From Burkholderia cepacia (lineage in GTDB: Bacteria; Pseudomonadota; Gammaproteobacteria; Burkholderiales; Burkholderiaceae), in the NCBI RefSeq assembly GCF_029962485.1, contig NZ_CP073638.1, forward strand, positions 2,976,001 to 3,040,000: a stretch of DNA of 64,000 bases, read 5' to 3'. Below the pieces are notes generated by a model. It searched no databases and was not told where the DNA came from. It saw nothing but the letters and a program-made list of their open reading frames with translations. Shown here in pieces: positions 46,821-54,962 of this stretch. Both the position numbers and the translations under genes were made by a program. Numbering within the stretch: position 1 is the first letter of the stretch; each line of letters begins with the position of its first letter.

Positions 46821-47723
46821 TCACGCGGCGAGCAACGCTTTCGCTTCGTCGACGGTGCGCGGCGCGGGCGTCGGTTCGAGACCGATCATCCGGGCCGTGT
46901 TGTTGCCGAGGTAATCCTCGAGCGTGTCCTCGTCGAGATTCATCCCTTGCGGCGGATCGAAGCAGAGCACTTCGAGCAGGCGCAACCACATGCCCGGTTC
47001 GTTCGGCGGCGTGTCGGAGCCGAACAGGATCTTGTGCTTCGGCAGCACCTTCGCGAACTCGACGATGCGCGACTGCAGGCACCAGCCCGATTCGCAGTAC
47101 ACGTTCGGCAGATCCATCGCAAGCTGGAACGGCTCGAAGCAGTAGACGCCGCCCGTCTGCACACCGAAGTGCGCCATGATGAAATTGACGGTCGGGAATT
47201 CCTTGATCATCGGCACCCACTCGGTCGGGATGCTGTACGGGCCGTCGCCCGTGTGCAGCTTCACGAGCACGCCGAGTTCCGCGCATTTCTTCAGCGCGGG
47301 GCGCAGCCAGTCGAGCGCGCGATCGGGGCGGTACGCGTGCATGTTGGCCTGGAACTGCACCATCTTGAAGCCGAGCTTGCGCACGTAGTGATCGATCGCA
47401 TTGACGCCGTTCTCCACGCCGCAGCGCGGGTTGTAGACGAAGCAGCCGATGAAGCGGTCGGGGTGCCTGCGCACCATCTCGACCGTGTACGCCATGTAGG
47501 CGTCGATCGATTCGGTGCCCGACTTTTCGCCGTCGGTATAGGTATAGATGGTGTTGCCTTGCGGCGGCTGGATGAACGCCTTGTCGACGCGGCGCGGCTT
47601 GCCGTTGATGAGGAACGGGCCGTTCATCGTCTCGATCAGGCGCTCGCCGGTGAACGGCGGGCCGTCGTGACGCCACGCGAGGTCGACGAGATTCGTCGGG
47701 TAACAGCTGGTGTCGATGATCAT
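46821..47723 (-). CDS. Amidohydrolase-2 family paralogue lacking the HxH metal site
   Basis: Protein of 300 residues, first gene of the operon and tandem paralogue of the next gene product. The N-terminal HxH is replaced by Ser6-Cys-Tyr8 (DTSCYPT) and the middle His by Gln125 (QFQANM), while His157, His185 and Asp237 are retained. I checked the codons (agc tgt tac) on the minus strand. The reading frame is intact and the rest is well conserved (for example YRPDRALDWLRP), so this is not a decayed gene. A structural or regulatory partner subunit, or a changed reaction, is more likely than a normal metal hydrolase. Confidence 0.87.
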   Translation of the reverse strand: MIIDTSCYPTNLVDLAWRHDGPPFTGERLIETMNGPFLINGKPRRVDKAFIQPPQGNTIYTYTDGEKSGTESIDAYMAYTVEMVRRHPDRFIGCFVYNPRCGVENGVNAIDHYVRKLGFKMVQFQANMHAYRPDRALDWLRPALKKCAELGVLVKLHTGDGPYSIPTEWVPMIKEFPTVNFIMAHFGVQTGGVYCFEPFQLAMDLPNVYCESGWCLQSRIVEFAKVLPKHKILFGSDTPPNEPGMWLRLLEVLCFDPPQGMNLDEDTLEDYLGNNTARMIGLEPTPAPRTVDEAKALLAA

Positions 47724-47825
47724 CTACTCGATCTCCTTGAGAGGAACCGGAAAAGCCGGTTGCCGGATCGCGGGCAGGCACGTCGATGAAGCGACCCGGT
47801 CGGTCGGATTCATGCGGCCCTTTGC

Positions 47826-47849
47826 AAGGCGCATTTTTTTTCGCGCCTT
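47826..47849. promoter_or_regulatory. Inverted repeat in the LysR/amidohydrolase divergent promoter
   Basis: AAGGCGC (47826-47832) and GCGCCTT (47843-47849) are perfect 7-bp arms around an A+T-rich 10-base spacer with a run of eight T residues. It is 103 bases upstream of the amidohydrolase start and has the general form of a LysR-type binding site. Confidence 0.5.
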
Positions 47850-47863
47850 CCCCTCGCCGGCAT

Positions 47864-47910
47864 CGAGTGACACACTGCGACGTGCACTGCTGCTTGGGAC
47901 CGAGTGTCAC
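47864..47910. promoter_or_regulatory. Paired CGAGTGNCAC elements in the same divergent promoter
   Basis: CGAGTGACAC (47864-47873) and CGAGTGTCAC (47901-47910) differ by one base and start 37 bases apart; the inner GTGACAC/GTGTCAC also form an inverted pair. They lie between the operon and the LysR gene and may be recognition and activation half sites. Confidence 0.45.
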
Positions 47911-47966
47911 AAGCCGAATGCGCTCTGTACAATATTTTTTACTGACGTTCTTGATACGTTTGCGAT

Positions 47967-48857
47967 ATGGACATGCGTGTGTTGCGTTACTTCGCGGTAC
48001 TGGCCGACGAACTGCATTTCGGGCGCGCGGCCGCGCGGCTCCATATCTCGCAGCCGCCGCTGAGCCAGCAGATCCGGCTGCTCGAGGAGCAGCTCGGCAC
48101 CGCGTTGTTCGTGCGCTCGCAGCATCGCGTCGAGCTGACCGAGGCAGGGAAAACACTGAAGGAGCAGGTGCCGCTGATCGTCGCGCAGTTCGATCGCGCG
48201 ATCGATCTCACGCGTTGCGCGGGGCGCGGCGAAGTGGGGCGGCTGGCGGTCGGCATCATCAGCTCGGCGATGGTCGCGCCGATCCCGCACGCGTTGCGCG
48301 TGTTCGCCGAACGGCATCCGCACGTGCACTGGTCGCTGCACGAGATGACGCCGGCCGCGCAGATCGACGCGCTGAAGGAGAAGCGGCTCGACGTGTGCTT
48401 CTTCCGGCTGTTCCAGGACGATCCGTCGATCCGCAGCGAGATCGTTGTACGCGAAACGGCCGTGGCCGTGCTGCCGCCCGGCCATCCGCTTGCATCGCGC
48501 GATGCGATCGCGCTCGGCGAGCTGGCTGGCGACCAGTTCGTGTCATTCGGCTTGCGGCATTCGCAACTGGCGCGCTTCCTGCAGCAGAGTTGCGTCGACG
48601 CGCGTTTCACGCCGCAGATCGCGCACGAGGTCGTCGAAGTGCATACGCTGCTGTCGCTGGTGCGTGAAGGGCTGGGCGTCGCGCTGCTGCCGGCGTCGTC
48701 ACGGCAGATTTCGACGGGCGGTGTCGCGTTCGTGCCGCTGTTGCCGCCGGCGCTGGAAGTGTCGCTGCAGGCGCGTTACCGCGCGGACGATACGTCGGCC
48801 GTGCTCGGCGCGTTTCTTGAGACCGTGCGCGAGGTCGCGGCGGAATTCACGGCGTAG
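47967..48857 (+). CDS. LysR family regulator, divergent from the eight-gene operon
   Basis: Regulator of 296 residues with N-terminal helix-turn-helix (about 1-62, MRVLRYFAVLADELHFGRAA ... SQPPLSQQIRLLEEQLGTALF) and a C-terminal effector domain. The opening resembles the BenM/CatM-like subgroup that senses aromatic acids; this is a resemblance only. Its divergent position across 243 bases with repeated elements makes it the likely activator of the amidohydrolase-UbiD operon. Confidence 0.89.
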   Translation: MDMRVLRYFAVLADELHFGRAAARLHISQPPLSQQIRLLEEQLGTALFVRSQHRVELTEAGKTLKEQVPLIVAQFDRAIDLTRCAGRGEVGRLAVGIISSAMVAPIPHALRVFAERHPHVHWSLHEMTPAAQIDALKEKRLDVCFFRLFQDDPSIRSEIVVRETAVAVLPPGHPLASRDAIALGELAGDQFVSFGLRHSQLARFLQQSCVDARFTPQIAHEVVEVHTLLSLVREGLGVALLPASSRQISTGGVAFVPLLPPALEVSLQARYRADDTSAVLGAFLETVREVAAEFTA

Positions 48858-48866
48858 CCGCGCCGG

Positions 48867-49760
48867 TCAGGGCGCGAGCGATTGCGCGACCAGCGCGCCG
48901 ATCGCGTCGATCAGCGGCTTCACGCGTGCATGCCGTTCGCGCGGCCAGATCGCATGGAGGTTGTAGTGCGTCGGAATTGCAATCGTGCAGAGTTCGACGA
49001 GCCGGCCGTCGCGGCGCGCGTCGGCGGCGAGCAGCCCACGCACCAGCCCTGCGCCGAGCCCTGACGCGAGCGTCGCGACGAGCCCCGCCGCGTTGTCGAA
49101 CACCGCGATCGTCTCGGGTTCGACCGGTTCGAGCCCGGCTGCTTCGAGCCACGGAATCCACGAGCGCTTGGTATATCCGAGCAGTGGCAGTGCCAGCACC
49201 TGTTCGGGCGTGAGCGGTGCGGCGAGCCCGTAGCGTTCGAGCAAGGCGGGCGCGGCCATTGCGGTCAGCCGGTCGGGGCAGACCAGCGCGCTGTCCACAC
49301 CTTCCCATTCCCCGTAGCCATAACGCAGCGCAACGTCGACGCGATCGAATGCATCGCGGTCGAGACGCGGCGCGGACAGCACCGTCAGTGTCGCGCCGTC
49401 GAGCGTGCGCATCAGTTCGGGCAGCCGCGCGGGCAGCCAGCCCTGCATCAGTTCCGGATCGACGTCGAGCCGGATCGACGGCCCGGTCGTGCGGCCCTTC
49501 ACCGACGACAGCGCGCGATCGATCTGTTCGAGCCCGTCCGACAACTGGTTCGCGAACAGTGTGCCCGCATCGGTGAGGATCACGCGGCCGCCGGCGCGGG
49601 CAAACAGCGGCTGGCCGATGAATTCCTCGAGCGAGCGGATCTGCTGGCTGATCGCGCTGTGCGTGAGCGCCAGCTGGCGCGCCGCACTGGAAAAGCTGCC
49701 GACCCGCGCGGCCTGCAGAAACGCCTGCATCGACTGGATCGAAGGGTATCGCTTGAGCAT
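48867..49760 (-). CDS. LysR family regulator, divergent from the molybdenum hydroxylase genes
   Basis: Regulator of 297 residues; N-terminal helix-turn-helix (about 5-65, SIQSMQAFLQAARVGSFSSAARQLALTHSAISQQIRSLEEF) and a GcvA-like effector domain. It converges on the other LysR gene with a 9-base gap and diverges from the iorA-like gene, which it probably controls. A near-perfect palindrome (49761-49779) touches its start codon, suggesting autorepression. Confidence 0.88.
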   Translation of the reverse strand: MLKRYPSIQSMQAFLQAARVGSFSSAARQLALTHSAISQQIRSLEEFIGQPLFARAGGRVILTDAGTLFANQLSDGLEQIDRALSSVKGRTTGPSIRLDVDPELMQGWLPARLPELMRTLDGATLTVLSAPRLDRDAFDRVDVALRYGYGEWEGVDSALVCPDRLTAMAAPALLERYGLAAPLTPEQVLALPLLGYTKRSWIPWLEAAGLEPVEPETIAVFDNAAGLVATLASGLGAGLVRGLLAADARRDGRLVELCTIAIPTHYNLHAIWPRERHARVKPLIDAIGALVAQSLAP

Positions 49761-49779
49761 CTGTTAGTCCGACTGACAG
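49761..49779. promoter_or_regulatory. Palindrome at the LysR start codon (probable autoregulatory site)
   Basis: CTGTTAGT-CCG-ACTGACAG has 8-bp arms with one mismatch and lies immediately upstream of the LysR ATG at 49760, 110 bases from the divergent hydroxylase start. Binding here would block ribosome-site transcription of the regulator. Confidence 0.5.
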
Positions 49780-49888
49780 GGATTCGACGAAATGATCGCT
49801 GGCGCACCCGTGCATCGCGTTTCGATAATGCTCCGAAACCGCGCATTGGACGCGGGCCGCCCCATGAATGCGAATCAGGAGACCGCAC

Positions 49889-50383
49889 ATGATCGACATC
49901 GTCGTGAACGATACACGCCATTCGCTCGAGAATGTACCGGAGGATATGCCGTTGCTGTGGGTGCTGCGCGACCGGCTCAAGCTCACCGGCACCAAGTTCG
50001 GCTGTGGCAAGGGCCTGTGCGGCGCATGCACCGTGCATCTCGAGGGGCAGGCCGTGCGCGCTTGCCTGATCCCGGCCGTCGCCGCGAACGGGCGGCGCGT
50101 GACGACGATCGAAGGACTGTCGCCGGACGGGCGACATCCGCTGCAGCTCGCGTGGGTGGCCGAGGACGTGCCGCAATGCGGCTATTGCCAGCCGGGGCAA
50201 CTGATGCAGGCCGCCGCGCTGCTGAAGGGCGGGCAACCGGTGGACGACGAAGCGATCGTGTCGGCGATGTCGGGCAACATCTGCCGCTGCGGCACCTATG
50301 CGCGCATTCATCGCGCGATCAAGCGCGCGGCTTCAGGCGATCCGGCGTTGAAGGCCGCCGCCGAACCCGCGAAGGAGGCGTGA
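49889..50383 (+). CDS. Molybdenum hydroxylase [2Fe-2S] subunit (IorA-like)
   Basis: Small iron-sulfur subunit of 164 residues of the xanthine oxidase family. Plant-ferredoxin-like cluster ligands Cys39, Cys44, Cys47 and Cys59; second cluster ligands Cys97, Cys100 (CGYC), Cys132 and Cys134 (CRCG). It carries electrons away from the molybdenum subunit encoded next. In isoquinoline 1-oxidoreductase and related aldehyde oxidases the two-subunit form lacks an FAD subunit, as here. CAGGAGA precedes the ATG at 49889. Confidence 0.9.
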   Translation: MIDIVVNDTRHSLENVPEDMPLLWVLRDRLKLTGTKFGCGKGLCGACTVHLEGQAVRACLIPAVAANGRRVTTIEGLSPDGRHPLQLAWVAEDVPQCGYCQPGQLMQAAALLKGGQPVDDEAIVSAMSGNICRCGTYARIHRAIKRAASGDPALKAAAEPAKEA

Positions 50384-50384
50384 C

Positions 50385-52631
50385 ATGCGTAACGATCGTG
50401 CACCGGATACGCAGCACACCGACGACGCGCCGCGCCGGCGTTTTCTCAAACAAGGTTCCGCATTGATCGCCGCCGGTATCGCGATCGGCTTCCGGATGCC
50501 CGATGCGATGGCCGCGGGCAAGAACGTGAGCGGCGATCCGCATCCGTCCGCAGGTGAATTCGAACCGAACGCATGGGTGCGCGTGCTGCCCGACGACACG
50601 ATCAAGCTCGTCGTGCACAAGCACGATTCGGGCACCGGCACGCGCACCGCGCTCGCGGCGGTCGTGGCCGAGGAGCTTGACGTCGATCCGTACCGTGTCG
50701 ATGTGATCACGCCGGAAGATCCGTTCTTCGCGGACTACATTCACCCGCTGTGGAAAGTGTTCTCGACCGGCGGCAGCACGAGCGTCGCGATGGAGTACGA
50801 CCGGCTGCGGCGTGCGGGCGCGACCGCGCGTGCGATGCTCGTCGAAGCGGCGGCGCGGCAATGGAGCGTGCCCGTATCGGCGTGTACGACGGCAGACGGC
50901 GCCGTGCTGCACGCGGCGAGCGGGCGCCGCGCGACATACGGCTCGCTCGCGCAGGCCGCTGCGCAGTTGCCTGCGCCGAAGGATGTCGTGCTGAAGGATC
51001 CCGCGCAGTTCCGCTATATCGGCAAGCTGCGCAAGAAGCGCGGCGCCGCGCAGAAGGCCGACGGGTCGTTTCCGTACAGCATCGACGTGTCGCTGCCGGG
51101 GATGCTGGTCGCGGTCGTCACGCGCGCCCCGATGATCGACGGCCGTGTGCGCAGCGTCGATGCGAAGGCCGCACTCGCGATTCCCGGCGTGCGCGAGGTG
51201 CTGCAGATTCCGCCGCGCCCCGACGTGCTCGGCGGCAACCAGGCCGGCGTCGCGGTGCTCGCGGACGACTACTGGTCCGCGCATCGCGGGCAGGCCGCGC
51301 TGACGATCGAATGGGAGGACAGCCTGTTCGCGACATTCGACAGCAGTACGCTTGCCGCGCGTCAGGCCGCATGGGTCGACGATCCGGCCGCGCGCGTCGT
51401 GCCGACCATTGCCGACGGCGATCCCGCGAAGGCGAAAGCGGCCGGCGCACGCACGATCGAGGCGTCGTATTCGATGCCGCACAAAGCCGCGAATCCGCTT
51501 GAGCCGATCAATATCACCGTGTGGGCACGCAACGGCGGCATCGAGTACTGGGGCGGGCTGCAGGTGCCGTCCACCGCGATGGAGGCGGCCGACGTGATCG
51601 GCGGCATTCCCGCGCATCGCGTGACGCTGCACGAACTCGTGTCGGGCGGCAGCTTCGGCGCTCGCGAATCGAAGTACTGGCTGTTCGAGGCGACGTGGCT
51701 CGCGGTGAAGACAGGCAAACCCGTGAAGCTGATGAACAGCCGCGAGGACGAGATGCGTGCGCTGTTCTATCACGCGGCGAGTTACCACCGTGCGCGTGCG
51801 GTGCTCGATGCGCAGGGCAATCTGGCGTCGCTGTGGCTGCGCGGCGTGATGCCCGCGTCGCCGCAGCAGTGGGAGCCCGGCTATCTGGAGCGCACCGACC
51901 GGATGGATTTCAGCACGACCGAAGCGATGACCCAATGGGAGTTCGCGTATTCGGCGCCGCATCGCGACATCGGCTGGATCCGGATGGAGACGGGTGTGCC
52001 GACCGGCTGGTTTCGCGCGGTGAGCTACATCCCGAACGTGTTCGCCGTCGAATCGGTGATGGACGAAGCCGCGCATGCAGCGAAGCGCGACCCCATCGAG
52101 TTCCGGCTCGCGCACATGCGCGACCGGCCGCGTCATGCGGCCGTGCTGCGCGAAGCCGCACGGCGTGCGGGCTGGGGACAGCCGCTGCCGGAGGGTGTCG
52201 CGCTCGGCGTGGCGACGAACCAGGCATACGACAGCTATGTCGCGGTGGTCGCGCGGGTCGTGCGCAAGGACGGCGCGGTGAAGGTAGAGAAGCTCACGTG
52301 CGTGGCCGATTGCGGGATAGCGGTGTCGCCGGCCGGCGTCGACGAGCAACTGTACGGCGGGCTGATGTGGGGGCTCGGCCATGCAACGTCCGATCGCATC
52401 GATTTCAGGCATGGCCGCGTGCAGCAGTCGAACTTCGATACGTATCGCGTGATGCGGATGAGCGACATGCCCGCGACCGACATTCATATCGTGCAGGGCG
52501 ATCCGGCGAAGCCGGGCGGGGTCGGCGAACTGTCGAGTCCGGCGGTGACGCCCGCGATTGCGAACGCGGTGTTCCGGCTGACGGGGAAGCGGTTGCGGGA
52601 GACGCCGTTCGATTTGTCGGCGATCGCGTAG
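50385..52631 (+). CDS. Molybdenum hydroxylase large subunit (IorB-like), Tat-exported
   Basis: Molybdopterin-binding subunit of 748 residues. A twin-arginine leader (RRRFLKQGSALIAAG, 17-31) points to export of the folded complex to the periplasm. The aldehyde oxidase/xanthine dehydrogenase domain follows; GGSFGARESKYW (about 421-432), and the catalytic Glu715 in GGVGELSSP, are visible. Relatives hydroxylate carbon next to nitrogen in N-heteroaromatics or oxidise aldehydes. The ATG is one base after the small-subunit stop. No cytochrome or maturation gene accompanies it; the substrate may come from the neighbouring amidohydrolase-UbiD system. Confidence 0.89.
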   Translation: MRNDRAPDTQHTDDAPRRRFLKQGSALIAAGIAIGFRMPDAMAAGKNVSGDPHPSAGEFEPNAWVRVLPDDTIKLVVHKHDSGTGTRTALAAVVAEELDVDPYRVDVITPEDPFFADYIHPLWKVFSTGGSTSVAMEYDRLRRAGATARAMLVEAAARQWSVPVSACTTADGAVLHAASGRRATYGSLAQAAAQLPAPKDVVLKDPAQFRYIGKLRKKRGAAQKADGSFPYSIDVSLPGMLVAVVTRAPMIDGRVRSVDAKAALAIPGVREVLQIPPRPDVLGGNQAGVAVLADDYWSAHRGQAALTIEWEDSLFATFDSSTLAARQAAWVDDPAARVVPTIADGDPAKAKAAGARTIEASYSMPHKAANPLEPINITVWARNGGIEYWGGLQVPSTAMEAADVIGGIPAHRVTLHELVSGGSFGARESKYWLFEATWLAVKTGKPVKLMNSREDEMRALFYHAASYHRARAVLDAQGNLASLWLRGVMPASPQQWEPGYLERTDRMDFSTTEAMTQWEFAYSAPHRDIGWIRMETGVPTGWFRAVSYIPNVFAVESVMDEAAHAAKRDPIEFRLAHMRDRPRHAAVLREAARRAGWGQPLPEGVALGVATNQAYDSYVAVVARVVRKDGAVKVEKLTCVADCGIAVSPAGVDEQLYGGLMWGLGHATSDRIDFRHGRVQQSNFDTYRVMRMSDMPATDIHIVQGDPAKPGGVGELSSPAVTPAIANAVFRLTGKRLRETPFDLSAIA

Positions 52632-52687
52632 CGCGCGAGAACGTATGAAGTTTGCCGCGCACGGGCATCCAATCCACTGATCAATTT

Positions 52688-52716
52688 GCCGGCGTCGACA
52701 CCGTATCGACGCCGGC
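52688..52716 (+). terminator. Hairpin downstream of the molybdenum hydroxylase genes
   Basis: GCCGGCGTCGA (52688-52698) pairs perfectly with TCGACGCCGGC (52706-52716) around a 7-base loop, 57 bases after the stop. No T-tract follows, so it may protect the 3' end or act in Rho-dependent ending rather than as an intrinsic terminator. Confidence 0.45.
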
Positions 52717-52911
52717 CGGCACGCGCGCCCGCATCGTCGTGAATCAACACCGGTTCCGCATACTTTCCGACGTTTTATCGGGTGTTTCCCACTGCTTGGT
52801 CATCCGAATTTTTACCTAAGATGAAGAAATCGTGCGCGTAATTCGGTGCCTGCACGCGCATGGAGGGAGGCGGGAGGCAGCGCCAGAGCGACGCCAGCGG
52901 ATGTTGCCATC

Positions 52912-53610
52912 ATGGATGCGAAAGTGTGCGCGTCGACTGTCAGTCTCGCGACTGCAGCGACGCCAGCGGCCGCGGCGGCCATCGCCGCGCGCACGGTGTG
53001 CGGCCGTCTTGGCCGAACCGCTTCGCTGCGCCACGCGTTGTTCGCAATCGTTTGCGCTCTGGGTGCGGCTCCCGCCGTGCTCGCCGGTGCGCCCGCCAAT
53101 CCCGACGATCCGGTCGACACCGTGCAGATTGCAGCCGCCGCGAGCCCCGCGAATCCTTCCGTTTCGTCTCACGACACGACCGTGCGCCAGGTCGTGCTCG
53201 GCATCATCAGCTTCACGCGCTGGCCGACCACGCCCGTTCGCCTGCATCTGTGCGTCACGGGCCGGCCTGACTATGCGCGCGGCCTGACCGACACGCTGGA
53301 GGCCGGCTCGACGCTGGTCGACGTGCAGCGCGTGAGCCCCGACGATCCCGCGCTCGGCATGGCGTGCGACGCCGTCTACCTCGGCACGCTGAGCAACGAT
53401 GAACGCGCGCGAGTGAGGGCCGTGGTGGCCGGTCATCCGGTGCTGACGATTTCGGAACACGATCCTTCCTGCACTGCGGGCGGCATGTTCTGCCTGAATG
53501 TCGACGGCGATCGCGTGTCGTTCGACATCAATCTCGATGCCGTCGCGCGCAGCGGCGTGCGCGTGCACCCGAACGTGCTCAACCTCGCCCGACGGCCGGT
53601 GACGCCATGA
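52912..53610 (+). CDS. yfiR: YfiR family periplasmic regulator of a diguanylate cyclase
   Basis: Periplasmic protein of 232 residues; the hydrophobic export segment lies unusually far in (about residues 42-58, LRHALFAIVCALGAAPAVLAG). The mature part has the YfiR/DUF4154 pattern: VVLGIISFTRWP, LHLCVTGRP, CDAVYLGTLSNDER and HPVLTISEHDPSCTAGGMFCLNVDGDRVSFDINLDAVARSG, with the paired Cys for redox control. In Pseudomonas YfiR represses YfiN. Start uncertain: ATG 52912, or GTG 52846. Its stop overlaps the cyclase ATG. Confidence 0.86.
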   Translation: MDAKVCASTVSLATAATPAAAAAIAARTVCGRLGRTASLRHALFAIVCALGAAPAVLAGAPANPDDPVDTVQIAAAASPANPSVSSHDTTVRQVVLGIISFTRWPTTPVRLHLCVTGRPDYARGLTDTLEAGSTLVDVQRVSPDDPALGMACDAVYLGTLSNDERARVRAVVAGHPVLTISEHDPSCTAGGMFCLNVDGDRVSFDINLDAVARSGVRVHPNVLNLARRPVTP

Positions 53611-54875
53611 CACGGTCCGCGCTCCCCGTTTCCGCCTCGCGCATGCCGCGCCCGACGCTGCAAAGCGTGTTGCGTCGCGCGCACCTGCGCCTTGCGTTCG
53701 TCGCGGTGGCGATGGCGGCCGTGTCGTTGATCGTCGTCGCCGTGATCGCGTTGCGTGCGTATGCGGGCAACAACCTGAACCTGCTGGCGCGCTCGCTCGG
53801 TTATACGGTCGAGGCGGCGCTCGTGTTCGGCGACCGCGTCGCGGCGAACGAGGCGATCGGATTGATCGCCGGCGACGAGGATGTTGATCAGGTGGTCGTC
53901 ACGGACAGCAAGGGGCAACCGTTCGCGACGTGGCAGCTGCCCGCCGGAAACGGGATCGCGCGACTCGAACGTGCCGTCGCCGACGCGGCGCTGCCCGGGC
54001 CCGTGACCGTGCCGGTGACGCACGACGGCATCGTCGTCGGACACGTTGTCGTGCGCGGGCGCGGCCACCAGTTCTTCGGCTTCCTGCTGGGTGGCGTCGG
54101 CGGCATTCTCGGCTGCCTGGCCGTCAGCGTGCTCGGCGCGTATGTGAGCTCCAAGCGTCTGCTGCGCAATATCGTTTCGCCGCTGCGCGCGCTGGCAGGC
54201 GTGGCGCACGCGGTGCGTCGCGAGCGTGCGTTCGCGCGACGCGTCGAGCCGGTGGCGATCGCCGAACTGAACCAGCTCGGCGATGACTTCAATGCATTGC
54301 TCGACGAATTCGAAGACTGGCAGAACACGTTGCGCGACGAGAACGCGTCGCTCGAACACAAGGCGACGCACGATGCGCTCACGGGATTGCCCAACCGCGT
54401 GCAGTTCGAGTCGCGTCTGGCGCTTGCGCTTTGCGACGCCACTCTGACGGGGCAGCGGGTCGGCGTCCTGTATCTCGACTGCGACCGCTTCAAGGAGATC
54501 AACGATTGTCTCGGCCACGACGCCGGCGACGCGGTGCTGATCGGCATCGCGTCGCGGCTGCGCACGCAGGTGCGCGAGGCCGATCTCGTCGCGCGCCTGG
54601 GCGGCGACGAATTTGCGGTGATGCTGGCGGCGGTGCCTGAGGCGGGCAGCGTGTGCCGGATCGCCGACGAGATTTTGTCCGGCATGGCGCCGTCGATCGA
54701 GCTGTCCGACGGCCGCGTGGTGGCCACCATGATGAGTGCCGGCGTTGCGCTGTATCCCGATCACGCATCGGACGCGAGCGGCTTGCTGCGCGCGGCGGAT
54801 GCCGCGATGTACCGCGCCAAGCGCGCGCGGCCGGGCTCGTGGCAATTGGCGGAGAGCGCGTTCCGGTCGGCTTGA
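53607..54875 (+). CDS. yfiN: YfiN-like membrane diguanylate cyclase
   Basis: Inner-membrane enzyme of 422 residues making cyclic di-GMP. Order: TM1 (about 28-50), periplasmic sensor region (about 51-155), TM2 (about 157-180), HAMP-like linker (about 181-235), GGDEF domain (about 250-420). The active motif GGDEF is intact at 332-336 and an inhibitory RxxD site lies five residues before it (Arg323 to Asp326), so both synthesis and product inhibition should work. Coupled to YfiR by an ATGA overlap; repression by YfiR and release by YfiB are known for the Pseudomonas system. Confidence 0.92.
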   Translation: MTRSALPVSASRMPRPTLQSVLRRAHLRLAFVAVAMAAVSLIVVAVIALRAYAGNNLNLLARSLGYTVEAALVFGDRVAANEAIGLIAGDEDVDQVVVTDSKGQPFATWQLPAGNGIARLERAVADAALPGPVTVPVTHDGIVVGHVVVRGRGHQFFGFLLGGVGGILGCLAVSVLGAYVSSKRLLRNIVSPLRALAGVAHAVRRERAFARRVEPVAIAELNQLGDDFNALLDEFEDWQNTLRDENASLEHKATHDALTGLPNRVQFESRLALALCDATLTGQRVGVLYLDCDRFKEINDCLGHDAGDAVLIGIASRLRTQVREADLVARLGGDEFAVMLAAVPEAGSVCRIADEILSGMAPSIELSDGRVVATMMSAGVALYPDHASDASGLLRAADAAMYRAKRARPGSWQLAESAFRSA

Positions 54876-54962
54876 GGTTTAACGTCTCGTGCTGCGGGCG
54901 AGGCTGCAGCAGCGATCAACAAGAAGTGCGCTCAACAAGGGCGCACTCGAAGGGGATGCGAA

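Noticed and set aside
44426..47179. Open frame of 917 codons on the plus strand
   Set aside because: It is antisense to UbiD and both amidohydrolases, which carry clear catalytic motifs; the shadow has none.
47826..47849. Hairpin with T-run read as a terminator
   Set aside because: The T residues lie in the loop, not after the stem, and the element is upstream of both divergent genes.
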